A stretch of DNA of 51,581 nucleotides from Planctomycetota bacterium (GTDB lineage Bacteria > Planctomycetota > MHYJ01 > WSZJ01). The stretch's first letter is position 1, and each line of letters opens with the position of its first letter. Positions 6,966-15,537 of this stretch are shown here, one piece after another. The translations under genes were made by a program, and so were the position numbers. Under the pieces are notes generated by a model, which ran no database searches, was not told the DNA's origin, and worked only from the letters and a program-made list of their open reading frames with translations. The stretch covers positions 1-51,581 of the forward strand of contig JACPRD010000125.1 of NCBI GenBank assembly GCA_016190145.1. Direction: 5' to 3'.

Positions 6966-8168
6966 GTGACCCAGCCCGCCGCCCCCTCCGAGCGCACGAT
7001 TCTCCTCCTCGTGGGAGCGGTGCAGTTCGTCAACATCCTCGACTTCATGATGGTGATGCCGCTCGGGCCCGATTTCGCGAAGGAGCTGGGCATCCCGATG
7101 TCGCACATCGGCTGGGTTGGCGGGGCGTACACCGCCGCGGCGGCCGTCTCGGGCGTGGTCGCGAGCTTCTTTCTCGACCGGTTCGACCGCCGGAGCGCGC
7201 TGGCGGTCGCGATGGGCGGCCTGGTGCTCGGCACGGCGGCGGGCGGCGCGGCGACCGGATTCGGGACGCTGATCGCGGCGCGCGTCGCCGCCGGGACGTT
7301 TGGAGGGCCCGCGACGTCGCTTTCGCTCTCGATCATCGCCGACGTGATCCCGCCCGCGCGCCGCGGCCGCGCGATGGGCGCCGTCATGGGGGCCTTCTCC
7401 GTCGCGAGCGTCCTGGGCGTCCCCGCCGGGCTCGAACTCGCCCGCCTCGGCGGCTGGCGCCTCCCGTTCTGGTGCGTCGCCGGTCTCGGCCTCGCCGTCG
7501 CCGCCGCCGCGATCCTCCTCATGCCCCGCTTCCGCGCCCACCTTGACACCGCCGTCTCCTTTCGCGGGGCCGCCCCCTGGTGGCGCGAGCCCGCGGCCCT
7601 CTGCGCCATCGCCGGCACCGCGACCATGATGACCGCCGCCTTCTCCGTCATCCCCAACGTCTCCGCCTTCATGCAGTTCAACCTCGCGTACCCGCGCGCC
7701 CGCCTCGGCCTCCTCTACATGGTCGGCGGCGCCGTCAGCTTCTTCGCCATGCGAGCCATCGGCCGCCTCGTCGATCGCTTCGGCTCCCCCGCCGTCGCCG
7801 CCGCCGGCACCGCCCTCTTCGCCTCCGTCCTCTGGTTCGGCTTCGCCCGCGAAGTCCTCGCGCCCATGACCGCCTTCGTCGGCTTCATGCTCGGCATGTC
7901 CTTCCGCAACGTCCCCCTCGCCACCCTCTCCACCCGCGTCCCCCGCCCCCACCAGCGCGCCGGCTTCATGAGCGCCCAGTCCGCCGTCCAGCACCTGACC
8001 GCCTCTGTCGGCGCCGTCATGTCCTCCGTCCTCCTCGCCGAGCGCCCGGATCTCTCGCTCGCCGGAATGAGAACCGTCGCCTCCGTGGCGATCGGTCTCT
8101 CGCTCGCCCTGCCGGTGCTCCTGATCTTCGTGCAGCGGGGGGTGGCGAAGCGCGAATCGGCCGCGTGA
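6966..8168 (+). CDS. Major facilitator superfamily (MFS) transporter
   Basis: This 400-residue integral membrane protein has about twelve hydrophobic segments. MFS features are visible: the loop 2-3 signature region FFLDRFDRRSALAVAMGGLV, helix 4-5 RVAAGTFGGPATSLSLSIIA followed by DVIPPARRGRAMGAVMGAFS, and the start of the second half GLLYMVGGAVSFFAMRAIGR with LVDRFG. The pattern resembles drug:H+ antiporter-type sugar/arabinose-efflux permeases. The GTG at 6966 is chosen since the protein VTQPAAPSERTILLLVGAVQ begins directly before helix 1; the longer upstream frame contains repeat DNA. The substrate is unknown. It is followed after 25 bp by a thioredoxin-like gene. Confidence 0.88.
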   Translation: MTQPAAPSERTILLLVGAVQFVNILDFMMVMPLGPDFAKELGIPMSHIGWVGGAYTAAAAVSGVVASFFLDRFDRRSALAVAMGGLVLGTAAGGAATGFGTLIAARVAAGTFGGPATSLSLSIIADVIPPARRGRAMGAVMGAFSVASVLGVPAGLELARLGGWRLPFWCVAGLGLAVAAAAILLMPRFRAHLDTAVSFRGAAPWWREPAALCAIAGTATMMTAAFSVIPNVSAFMQFNLAYPRARLGLLYMVGGAVSFFAMRAIGRLVDRFGSPAVAAAGTALFASVLWFGFAREVLAPMTAFVGFMLGMSFRNVPLATLSTRVPRPHQRAGFMSAQSAVQHLTASVGAVMSSVLLAERPDLSLAGMRTVASVAIGLSLALPVLLIFVQRGVAKRESAA

Positions 8169-8193
8169 CGCTTTTCGGTACACTCCGGCGATC

Positions 8194-9264
8194 ATGAAAC
8201 GCGCCGCGCTCGCCGCCGCCCTCCTCGCCTGCGCCACCGTGCTCGCGGAGGACAAGAAGCCGCCACCTCCCAGGAAGATCGAGGGGTTCGTGGTGGACGC
8301 GGGAAACGTCCTTCAGCCGGAAGCGGAACTCGCTCTTCAGTGGAACTGGAGCGGCGGGGCCGCCACGGCGGTCGACGGAATCAAGGCGGACGCGAAAGGG
8401 CATTTCGAACGTACGTTCAAGAAATGGCCGGGCGGCCTCCTCGTGCTCGCCTACAACGACAAGCGCGACAAGGGCTGCCTGATGGCGGTGAACGACGAGG
8501 CGTCGAAGAAACCGCTGACGGTGCGGCTCGGGCCGCTCGTGAAAGTGAAGGGGAAGCTGGCGACCACGGACCCGCTCGTGCCGCTTCCCGCCGACGTGAC
8601 GCTGACGATCGCGACGGTGGAGGGGAACGCGGACGTCGTCAAGGTGAAGTCGGGAGCCGCCGGGTTTTCGCTTCGAATTCCGCCAGGCAAGTACCGCCTC
8701 CGCTGGGGGCACGAACTCTTCCGCGCGATCGAGCAGGAATTCGATGCGGGTCCGCGCGCCGAGCTGGACCTCGGGCTCCTCTCCGCGCAGCCGACGCCCG
8801 TCGCGACAGGCCTCGGGAAGACGATGCCCCCGTTCAACGCGGCGTTCGTGCGGGGAGGCAAGCCGGACCTGCAGATTACGGACTACAAGGGGAAGTGGGT
8901 GCTGGTACTGTTCTGGGGTTCCTGGTGTCCCACGAGCTCGACGCAGTGGCTTCCGACGTTGATCGAGTTCCACGAGCGGCTTCGGAAGACTTACGACAAC
9001 TATCAGATTCTGGCGTACCACGACGCGACGGCGAAGTCGTTTGAAGAGATGGAAGAGAAGCTCGCGAAGCACGGGGACATTCACTGGAACCCGCGGGACA
9101 TTCCGTTTCCGCTGCTGCTGGACGCGCAGGAAGGCGGGACGGTGAAGACCTGGGGGGTGACGGGGGAGCCGACGGTGTTCCTGTTCGACCCGGAGGGGCG
9201 GCTGGTGAAGCACGCGCGGGATTACGGGATGCTGGAAAAAGAGCTGATGGGCGGCGGCAAGTGA
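8194..9264 (+). CDS. Exported thioredoxin-like (TlpA/redoxin) protein with a single active-site cysteine
   Basis: A 356-residue protein with a signal peptide (MKRAALAAALLACATVLA). Residues about 29-200 look like carboxypeptidase-regulatory/beta-sandwich segments (GFSLRIPPGKYRLRWGHEL). The C-terminal thioredoxin fold has KWVLVLFWGSWCPTSS, so the usual CxxC is CPTS with only Cys245 and Ser248. The cis-proline loop GEPTVFLFDPEGRLVKH is intact. A monothiol active site cannot form the internal disulfide and suggests a glutaredoxin-like, isomerase-like or purely binding role in the periplasm. Its stop overlaps the GTG of the HEAT/WD40 gene (GTGA at 9261-9264), so the two proteins are likely made together. 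Confidence 0.82.
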   Translation: MKRAALAAALLACATVLAEDKKPPPPRKIEGFVVDAGNVLQPEAELALQWNWSGGAATAVDGIKADAKGHFERTFKKWPGGLLVLAYNDKRDKGCLMAVNDEASKKPLTVRLGPLVKVKGKLATTDPLVPLPADVTLTIATVEGNADVVKVKSGAAGFSLRIPPGKYRLRWGHELFRAIEQEFDAGPRAELDLGLLSAQPTPVATGLGKTMPPFNAAFVRGGKPDLQITDYKGKWVLVLFWGSWCPTSSTQWLPTLIEFHERLRKTYDNYQILAYHDATAKSFEEMEEKLAKHGDIHWNPRDIPFPLLLDAQEGGTVKTWGVTGEPTVFLFDPEGRLVKHARDYGMLEKELMGGGK

Positions 9265-11798
9265 CGGCGTCCCAGGGCACCGCACGTGTGTGCGTCCTCG
9301 CGATCGCCACGCTGACTGCATCCATTGTCTGTGCGGAGGATGCCGACCTCTCTGCGAGGCTCGAACGCGAATTCGCGCGCCTGGCTGACGAGGATCCGGC
9401 CATGCGCGAGGCTGCCGTCAAGGCGATCGCGAGGGAAGGCCGTTCGGCCGAAGGGCCGGTACGCCGGCGCATGGAGACGGAGAAGGACATTGAAGCGAGA
9501 GCCCGGCTGGGTCTCGTCCTCGACCGCATCGCGATGTACGAACTGGGCGCGCGCCGATGGCAGGCGGATTGGGAAAAAGCACCGCTGACGGCCGGCCCCG
9601 TCGCGATGGCTCTTTCGATCGACGGCCGGCTCGCCGCCACGCTCGGAGAGGACTCGAACATCCTGCTGATCGAAACGGCGACACGGCAGGCGATTCACAC
9701 GATCGAAGTGCATCCGGACACACGGATCCGGCAGTTGGCCTTCAATGCAGCCGGCAGCGTGCTTCTGGGTCTGGACTACGGCGGAACGAAATCGCCTCGA
9801 GCCTGGAGAACTTCGGATGGCAGAAGTCTCAGGCTGGAGCGCGGGAAACCGCTTCCGAACGGGATCGAGACCTGGCTCGGGCAGAGCGACCTCGTTCTGT
9901 GCTGGCGGCGTGAGAGCACCGACAGATCTCTTCTGATCTGGGTGGCCGATCCTTCGGGAGTCGTGGACGTTGCGTGCAACGAACACCTGGAGGCGATCTC
10001 AGAGGATGGTCGACGGATTGCCTTTGCCCGGAGCGATCGGGATCCGGAGCGTCCCGATACGAAGGAAATCACGCTGAGCGTATACGACACGTCCACCAGA
10101 AAACGGATTCGACGGATCCGACTGACGACGGCCGGGAACCTCTTCCCAGGCAACCTTTCTCCGGATGCGTCGGCGGTCGCGATCGTTGACAGCGGGCGCG
10201 TGCGGGTCCGGTCGCTGGACAAGAAGCGCCCCGAGATCACCTTCGGAACGGGGGCCGTCAACCTCGCCTGGTCCGGGAGCGAGATCATCTCGTCGCACAA
10301 CGACGGGGCGATCCGCTGGTGGAGAGCCGGGGTGATGGTGCGGGAGGTGAAGGACGCCCTCGACAATCTCCGATGGGTGAGCGTCTCCGACGGGGTCGTG
10401 CGCGCTTCCGGACGATTCGTGGACGAGCGCGAACGGGAAGTCGACAGATACGCATTTCTCTCGGCCGCGACCGGCGAACTGCTCACCCGGCAGCACGACG
10501 TTCATTTCGGCGGCGTCTCGCGGTTCCGCTGGTTCAAGAACTCCCTCCGTCGCGGGTTCGTCGTTTTCAGTCGCGAGAAGACCTGCGTTTTTCACGCGGG
10601 TCGGCTCGTTTCCACCAGGCCGTTCGTGGAGTATTTCGACGATCCCTGGTGGAATCCGACCGTCTTCGGCGGGGACGCCGCGGTGGTGCGGCAGGACGAA
10701 TGCGCCGTACTTCACGACCTGGCTGCCGGCGACGCGACGGCGGAATTGCCTCGACAGGGCGCGCGGATTCTCCGTCTCGAATGGACCCGGGATGGGCTCA
10801 TCGCGTACTCCGAGGCTCGCGCAGCCCTGATCGACACCGCGGATGGCAGGGTTTTAAAGAAAGACGCTGACGAGCAGTTTGCGACGGTTTCAGGCAGGTT
10901 CCTCGATCTCACTCCCCTCGAAATCGACGGCGGCCGCTGGTACGCCGTCTCGGCAGACGGCGCCTGGGTCGCCGTGCGATCCGAGACGGGAGTCGTCGTT
11001 CGTCGCGCGGACGGTTCCGGGGAAAAACGTCTGTTGTCGATCGAAGACGGGCCCGAAGCTTCCGCCTGGGAGGCGTGGGGCCCCTTCGTATTCTCCGCAG
11101 ACGGGTCGCTCCTCGCGGCCGCATCCGGGCGGCAGGGGTGCATCGCGGTCTGGGAAACCGCGACGGGCCGCGAGGCGGCCAGGATCGGGCCGTTCGATCA
11201 CTCCATCGACCGAGTCGCGATCGAGGGCAAACAGCGGATGATTCTCGTGACGCTCGATGCGGAGAAAGACTCGCTTCTGCGTTTCTCCTCCGACGGGACC
11301 CCGTTGGGCAAAGTGGACTGGCCGAGCCGCGGATACATGGAAAACCTGGTGGTCCAGGGGAGATTTGCGCTGGCACATGCCTACGGGGGCAAGGGCCCGC
11401 CGGCGCTCTTCGTGCTCGACCTGCAGGAACCCGGCGCGCCGCAGGGTTATCCGGTTCCGGAGCTGGAAGGGACCGTGATCAACAGGATTCACGAAGCGCC
11501 GGATGGAGAGCGGCTCATCGTCGAGGGTTGCGGCGAGGTTCTGGCCTTCTCATGCCGCACCGGGTTTCTGCGATCGCTCGGGAGCGTCGCGGCCGATTCG
11601 GACGGCATCGCGGGGTTCCTCGAGGGCGGGCATGCCGTGGTATTGACGCAGGCGGGCCTGACTCTCCTCTATGGACCGACGTGGGAAGAGTTGGCGCGCG
11701 ATCCGGCGATTCATGGGCAGGCGCTGGCCGTGTCGCCCGACGGCAGGCTGATTGCAGTCGCGTGCGGGACGAGGGTGACGATTTACTCTCCGCGCTGA
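9261..11798 (+). CDS. Exported HEAT-repeat plus WD40-like beta-propeller protein
   Basis: An 845-residue protein translated from GTG overlapping the previous stop. A signal peptide (VCVLAIATLTASIVCAEDAD) is followed by one HEAT-type helical pair (ADEDPAMREAAVKAIAREG, about 38-90), then from about residue 100 to the end a beta-propeller. Typical blades read AMALSIDGRLAATLGEDSNI, NLSPDASAVAIVDSGRVRVR, VFSADGSLLAAASGRQGCIA plus WETATGREAARI, and AVSPDGRLIAVACGTRVTIY. There is no enzymatic motif. Such proteins serve as extracytoplasmic scaffolds in planctomycetes. Coupling with the monothiol thioredoxin-like protein suggests they act on the same target. Confidence 0.8.
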   Translation: MTASQGTARVCVLAIATLTASIVCAEDADLSARLEREFARLADEDPAMREAAVKAIAREGRSAEGPVRRRMETEKDIEARARLGLVLDRIAMYELGARRWQADWEKAPLTAGPVAMALSIDGRLAATLGEDSNILLIETATRQAIHTIEVHPDTRIRQLAFNAAGSVLLGLDYGGTKSPRAWRTSDGRSLRLERGKPLPNGIETWLGQSDLVLCWRRESTDRSLLIWVADPSGVVDVACNEHLEAISEDGRRIAFARSDRDPERPDTKEITLSVYDTSTRKRIRRIRLTTAGNLFPGNLSPDASAVAIVDSGRVRVRSLDKKRPEITFGTGAVNLAWSGSEIISSHNDGAIRWWRAGVMVREVKDALDNLRWVSVSDGVVRASGRFVDEREREVDRYAFLSAATGELLTRQHDVHFGGVSRFRWFKNSLRRGFVVFSREKTCVFHAGRLVSTRPFVEYFDDPWWNPTVFGGDAAVVRQDECAVLHDLAAGDATAELPRQGARILRLEWTRDGLIAYSEARAALIDTADGRVLKKDADEQFATVSGRFLDLTPLEIDGGRWYAVSADGAWVAVRSETGVVVRRADGSGEKRLLSIEDGPEASAWEAWGPFVFSADGSLLAAASGRQGCIAVWETATGREAARIGPFDHSIDRVAIEGKQRMILVTLDAEKDSLLRFSSDGTPLGKVDWPSRGYMENLVVQGRFALAHAYGGKGPPALFVLDLQEPGAPQGYPVPELEGTVINRIHEAPDGERLIVEGCGEVLAFSCRTGFLRSLGSVAADSDGIAGFLEGGHAVVLTQAGLTLLYGPTWEELARDPAIHGQALAVSPDGRLIAVACGTRVTIYSPR

Positions 11799-11839
11799 TT
11801 GCGCGAAAAGCCGGATTTCCGGAAATCCCGTCAACCGGC

Positions 11840-11868
11840 TTGACTTCGTGTACTTTGTACACTATAGT
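11840..11868 (+). promoter_or_regulatory. Promoter with a palindrome inside its -35/-10 spacer (SPFH operon)
   Basis: TTGACT (11840-11845), 17 bp, TATAGT (11863-11868). The spacer contains the perfect inverted repeat GTGTAC-TTT-GTACAC at 11848-11862, ending exactly at the -10 box. A bound dimer there would block RNA polymerase. The predicted start lies near 11875, giving a leader of roughly 68 nt to the ATG at 11943. The regulator is not encoded next to it. Confidence 0.7.
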
Positions 11869-11895
11869 TAGTGTCAGAGATACACGAAGAGAAAG

Positions 11896-11923
11896 CCCTT
11901 CGACTCGCTTCGCTCGCTCAGGG
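11896..11923. repeat. CTTCGAC...CTCAGGG repeat in the 5' leader of the SPFH gene
   Basis: The ends CCCTTCGAC and CTCAGGG match the element in the kinase gene (4656-4674). Here the middle is TCGCTTCGCTCG, the same core as in the hairpin at 6611-6709. It lies between the promoter and the SPFH start and could fold into a leader hairpin. Confidence 0.6.
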
Positions 11924-11942
11924 TTTAGAAAAGAGGCCCGCC

Positions 11943-12905
11943 ATGCTCGGCATCCGCTTCTTCAAGGCCCAACCCACCACCTGGGTCATCCACTCCCGGA
12001 ACGGCCACACCGTCCGCGAAGGCGCCGGCCTGTCCTTCTTCTACTTCGGCCCCACGGCCTCGCTCGCCGCCGTGCCGCTCGCGACCACGGACCTACCGTT
12101 CGCGTTCAACGAGGTCGCGGCGGACTTTCAGCCCCTCACCCTCCAGGGCCTCCTCACCTACCGCGTGAGCGACCCCCGCCGGCTCGCGGCGCTGCTCGAT
12201 TTCAGCGTCGACTCGCACGGCGCCTGGCGGACCGAGGACCCCGAGCGCCTCCGCGAACGCCTGGTCCACACCACGCAGGTCCTCGCGCGCGCCGAGATCC
12301 AGAAGCTCCCCCTGGCCCGCGCGCTCGTCTCCGCGGACGCGGTCGTCGCGGAGGTCCTGCCGAAACTCCGTGCCTCGGAGGCCGTCGCGATGCTCGGCAT
12401 CGAGATCCTCGCGCTCTCCGTCTTCTCGGTCCGCGCGACCCCCGAGATGTCGCGCGCGCTCGAGGCCGAGGCCCGCGAGGCACTTCACAGAAACGCCGAT
12501 CAGGCCATCTACGACCGCCGCAACGCCGCCGTCGAGCAGGAGCGGCGGATCAAGGAAAGCGAGCTCAACACGGAGATCGCCGTCGAGGAGAAGAAACGCC
12601 GTGTGCGCGAGACGCAGATGGCGGCGGAGATCGCGGTCGAAGAACAGCGCGCGAAGCTGGTGGACCAGCGCGCGGCGAACGACCGGAAGGACGCGGACGC
12701 CAAGGGATACGCGCTGGACACGACGCTCAAGCCGCTCAAGGGAATCGACTGGAGGATCCTCGCGGCCGTCGGAGCCGGGGCGGGCGATCCGAAGGCCTCG
12801 ATCGCGCTGGCGTTCCGCGAGCTGGCGGAGAACGCGGCAAAGATCGGGGAACTGAACATCACCCCGGACCTCTTGAGGGCACTCATTGGAAGTGGGGCCA
12901 AGTAG
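11943..12905 (+). CDS. SPFH/Band-7 domain protein (stomatin/flotillin-like)
   Basis: From ATG 11943 the protein has 320 residues. Residues about 5-185 carry an SPFH-type domain (MLGIRFFKAQPTTWVIHSRN, LTLQGLLTYRVSDPRRLAAL, EAVAMLGIEILALSVFSVRA). This is followed by a long charged coiled coil (AVEQERRIKESELNTEIAVE, EEKKRRVRETQMAAEIAVEE) typical of flotillins, which oligomerise into membrane-associated scaffolds. No N-terminal transmembrane helix is obvious, so membrane contact would be peripheral. It lies 132 bp upstream of an NAD-kinase-like gene, and the shared promoter suggests joint function. Confidence 0.85.
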   Translation: MLGIRFFKAQPTTWVIHSRNGHTVREGAGLSFFYFGPTASLAAVPLATTDLPFAFNEVAADFQPLTLQGLLTYRVSDPRRLAALLDFSVDSHGAWRTEDPERLRERLVHTTQVLARAEIQKLPLARALVSADAVVAEVLPKLRASEAVAMLGIEILALSVFSVRATPEMSRALEAEAREALHRNADQAIYDRRNAAVEQERRIKESELNTEIAVEEKKRRVRETQMAAEIAVEEQRAKLVDQRAANDRKDADAKGYALDTTLKPLKGIDWRILAAVGAGAGDPKASIALAFRELAENAAKIGELNITPDLLRALIGSGAK

Positions 12906-12909
12906 GGCG

Positions 12910-13018
12910 GGGAACTTCAAAGAGCAAAGGAAAAAGGGAGAACTGCAACAGGAATTCAGTCGAGCCCTGCACCCGCCGTTCTTGAAGTTGCAATTTTGAG
13001 TTTGAAGTTGAAGTTCCC
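12910..13018. repeat. Inverted repeat between the SPFH and NAD-kinase-like genes
   Basis: GGGAACTTCAA (12910-12920) pairs perfectly with TTGAAGTTCCC (13008-13018). The octamer TTGAAGTT occurs again at about 12972 and 13002, so the right arm is built of short direct repeats. The intervening AT-richer DNA (gaggaaaaagggag, attttgag) differs from its surroundings. It fills most of the 132-bp gap and may be a small repeat element or an intra-operon hairpin. Confidence 0.6.
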
Positions 13019-13037
13019 GGCCTTTCGGGGGGTCCCC

Positions 13038-13955
13038 ATGTTCGACAAAATCCTGATCGTGACTCGCAGGACACGGCTCGAGGAGCTTGTCGACCGCTTC
13101 AACTCCCGCGCGCAGGCAAAATTCTGGATCGAGCGCGCGGGAGGGGATTTCGGGGACTACGTGAGGGAGGACGACGTGTATCGGGGGGCGCTCGAACGGT
13201 TGCGGCGGTCGCTGGATTTCGGCCTGAAAGCGCAGTCCGTGGATCGCGCGCTCGTCCCAAACCTCATTTTCACGGAGAAGGACCTCATCGTGCCGATCGG
13301 GCAGGACGGCCTCGTCGCCAACACGGCCAAGTACGCGGGCGACCAGCCGCTCGTCGGGGTCAACCCCGATCCGGCGCGGTACGACGGCATCCTGCTGCCG
13401 TTCACGCCCGACACGGCGCGGCCGGCGGTCGCGGCGGCGATCGAGGGACGCGCGCGGATCCGCGCCGTGACGCTCGCGGAGGCGTCGCTCAACGACGGGC
13501 AGCGGCTGCTCGCGTTCAACGACCTGTTCATCGGCGCGCGGACGCACGTTTCGGTGCGCTACCGGATCCGGTGGAACGGCGCGGCGGAACCGCAGTCTTC
13601 GAGCGGCGTCATCGTGTCGACCGGCGCAGGCTCGACCGGCTGGCTCTCCTCCGTCTTCAACATGGCCGCGGGCGTCGCGGCGTTCACAGGCGGCGCCGCC
13701 GGTACGCCGCCGAAACTCGGCTGGGACGACTCGCGCCTCGCGTTCGCCGTGCGCGAGCCGTTCGCCTCCCGCCACTCCAGGGCCGGCATCGTCGCGGGGC
13801 TCATCGCGCCGAAGGCCGAACTCGTGATCGAATCGCTGATGCCGTCGGGAGGGGTGATCTTCAGCGACGGCATGGAAGAGGACGCCGTGGAGTTCACCGC
13901 GGGCCTCGTGGCGCGCGTCCGGGCATCGGACAGGAAGGCGCGGCTCGTCGCTTGA
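13038..13955 (+). CDS. NAD kinase-like (ATP-NAD kinase/diacylglycerol kinase superfamily) protein
   Basis: The 305-residue protein has the three conserved blocks of NAD kinases in altered form. The GGDGT loop reads IGQDGLVANTAKY (87-99, catalytic Asp90 retained). The NE/D block reads AFNDLFIGARTHVSVRYRI (159-177), and the glycine/serine block is VSTGAGSTGWLSSVF (193-207). FSDGMEEDAVEF follows near the C-terminus. This predicts ATP-dependent phosphorylation of NAD or a related nucleotide/sugar, but the changed first loop leaves the acceptor uncertain. ATG 13038 starts the conserved Rossmann-like strand MFDKILIVTR. It is a second gene behind the SPFH protein, pointing to a membrane-scaffold plus cofactor-kinase unit. 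Confidence 0.8.
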   Translation: MFDKILIVTRRTRLEELVDRFNSRAQAKFWIERAGGDFGDYVREDDVYRGALERLRRSLDFGLKAQSVDRALVPNLIFTEKDLIVPIGQDGLVANTAKYAGDQPLVGVNPDPARYDGILLPFTPDTARPAVAAAIEGRARIRAVTLAEASLNDGQRLLAFNDLFIGARTHVSVRYRIRWNGAAEPQSSSGVIVSTGAGSTGWLSSVFNMAAGVAAFTGGAAGTPPKLGWDDSRLAFAVREPFASRHSRAGIVAGLIAPKAELVIESLMPSGGVIFSDGMEEDAVEFTAGLVARVRASDRKARLVA

Positions 13956-14044
13956 GCTCGGGACACGGCTCGGCCGCCGCTTGCCCGATTCAGAATCGAA
14001 GCCGCGTCGAGCTATCATGCGGTGTCTCCTTCGGAGGACCCTCG

Positions 14045-15250
14045 ATGCGCATTCTCCCGATCCTGCTGGCTCTGGCATCCGTCGCCTCGGCGACCGACCG
14101 GTTCTTCGGGGACAGCACCGCCAAATCCCCTAATGGGAAGTTCCGGCTGGAGGCCAAGTCTCCCGACAACGAGGAAGGCCGTCGCGCGTTCGCCGCGAAC
14201 TTTGAGTACACGCTCTTCGACGAATCGACCGGAAAAGCCGTGTGGACGCGGAAGCAACCCATGAAGAAGGACGTGGATTGGCCTACGCCCGACGGCGAAG
14301 GTTCGCCGAGCGGCGTGTGGCTCGATGACGATGGGCGCGCCGTCGTCTTCACGGGCTGGCAGGAGCTGTTTGTTCTGGAACCGACGGCGGGACAGAAGGT
14401 GTTCCAGGGGAAGATCCTGGAGCAGTTCCCGGAGGGAGACCGGAAGAAATTCGTGAGCCAGACGACGGCCGGTCCCATGTGGACAGGGAATTCGCTGTGG
14501 TACTTCCTGGGTACCGAGGGAGAGGCGGGAAGGAAGAACCGGTACTTCGTCGTGCGTCCCTGGTGGGGAGACAGGGTCTTCCTCGACCTCGAGACCCCGA
14601 AGTTCCTGCCGGACGCCGAGGAAGGCGAGGCCGTCCGGGTCGCGGCGGACAAGCATGATCGAGACTACGTCAAGGAGGCGCTGGCCGATGTCCGGGATCT
14701 TCCCGAGTGCGGGGCACCCGGGGGATGCGGCCGTCGCCACGAAGTCGATCGCGCCGCGTGGCTGGCGGGAGTGCTCGACGTCAGGGAAGCTATCGGTCCG
14801 CTTCGCGCACTTGAGTCGGACACCAATGTCAACAGCTCTACGATGGTGCCGGACGGGTTCTCCTATCAGACGTTCGGAACCAGGCAAACCGTGCAACTGG
14901 CGCTTCGCCGGCTGGGTCAGGCGCCCGAGGGGGGCGGCTCGATTGTGATCAGATTTGAAGAGGACCCGGCGGCGGGGAAGCCCGTCACCCCTGCCGTCGA
15001 AGTTGGCGCGAAAGCGCGTGTCGGGAAGGTGGGAGACGTCAAGGAGGGGATGTCGGCGCGGGAGATTGTCGCCCTCATTGGGAACCCGGACTGTGTGAGC
15101 GAACGAGGGTCTTTCGCCTGGGACATCGACGGCGAGAAGCCGTTCACGCTCGTCGTCGCGTTCAAGGAAGGCAAGGTAGGCTCGATCCGGAAAATCGACC
15201 CACCGGATTGGAAAGCAGGCTTGGCGCGCGACGCACTCCTGAGCCGCTGA
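14045..15250 (+). CDS. Exported protein with C-terminal SmpA/BamE-like motif
   Basis: A 401-residue protein starting at ATG 14045, with GGAGG 7 bp upstream (14034-14038) and a clear signal peptide (MRILPILLALASVASATD). The N-terminal two thirds is beta-rich with no recognised family (GKFRLEAKSPDNEEGRRAF, VWLDDDGRAVVFTGWQELFV). The last 75 residues read VKEGMSAREIVALIGNPDCV and FTLVVAFKEGKVGSIRKID, the pattern of SmpA/BamE-type lipoprotein domains (GMSxxEVxxLLGxP). These bind envelope proteins. There is a stand-alone promoter region but nothing specific was seen. Function is unknown. Confidence 0.78.
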   Translation: MRILPILLALASVASATDRFFGDSTAKSPNGKFRLEAKSPDNEEGRRAFAANFEYTLFDESTGKAVWTRKQPMKKDVDWPTPDGEGSPSGVWLDDDGRAVVFTGWQELFVLEPTAGQKVFQGKILEQFPEGDRKKFVSQTTAGPMWTGNSLWYFLGTEGEAGRKNRYFVVRPWWGDRVFLDLETPKFLPDAEEGEAVRVAADKHDRDYVKEALADVRDLPECGAPGGCGRRHEVDRAAWLAGVLDVREAIGPLRALESDTNVNSSTMVPDGFSYQTFGTRQTVQLALRRLGQAPEGGGSIVIRFEEDPAAGKPVTPAVEVGAKARVGKVGDVKEGMSAREIVALIGNPDCVSERGSFAWDIDGEKPFTLVVAFKEGKVGSIRKIDPPDWKAGLARDALLSR

Positions 15251-15537
15251 GAAATCCGACGTTTGGGTGTATGGGGGCGAGGGGCGGAGGCACTTCGCGA
15301 AAACGCGAAAGCCGCCGATGGATAGAAGGCGCTGGCCCGCAGGGGGGCGGAAGATGGCGGAGTGGACCTTGGCCTCCACCGCAAGTGATGCGTAATTTCG
15401 ATGTAACCTTATTTGCAGCAATGACTTAAATTTTCCAGATTCCCGCTGACACCCCATTCCACCCCCCGCACTGCTTCCAGAGGGAAAACGCGGTCCCGCT
15501 TTCCCCGCACTCATCGGTTCCTGATACGGAGGGGTTC

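Noticed and set aside
15294..15309. TTCGCG-AAAA-CGCGAA hairpin as a terminator of the BamE-like gene.
   Set aside because: The stem is only 6 bp, lies 44 bp after the stop and has no T-run.
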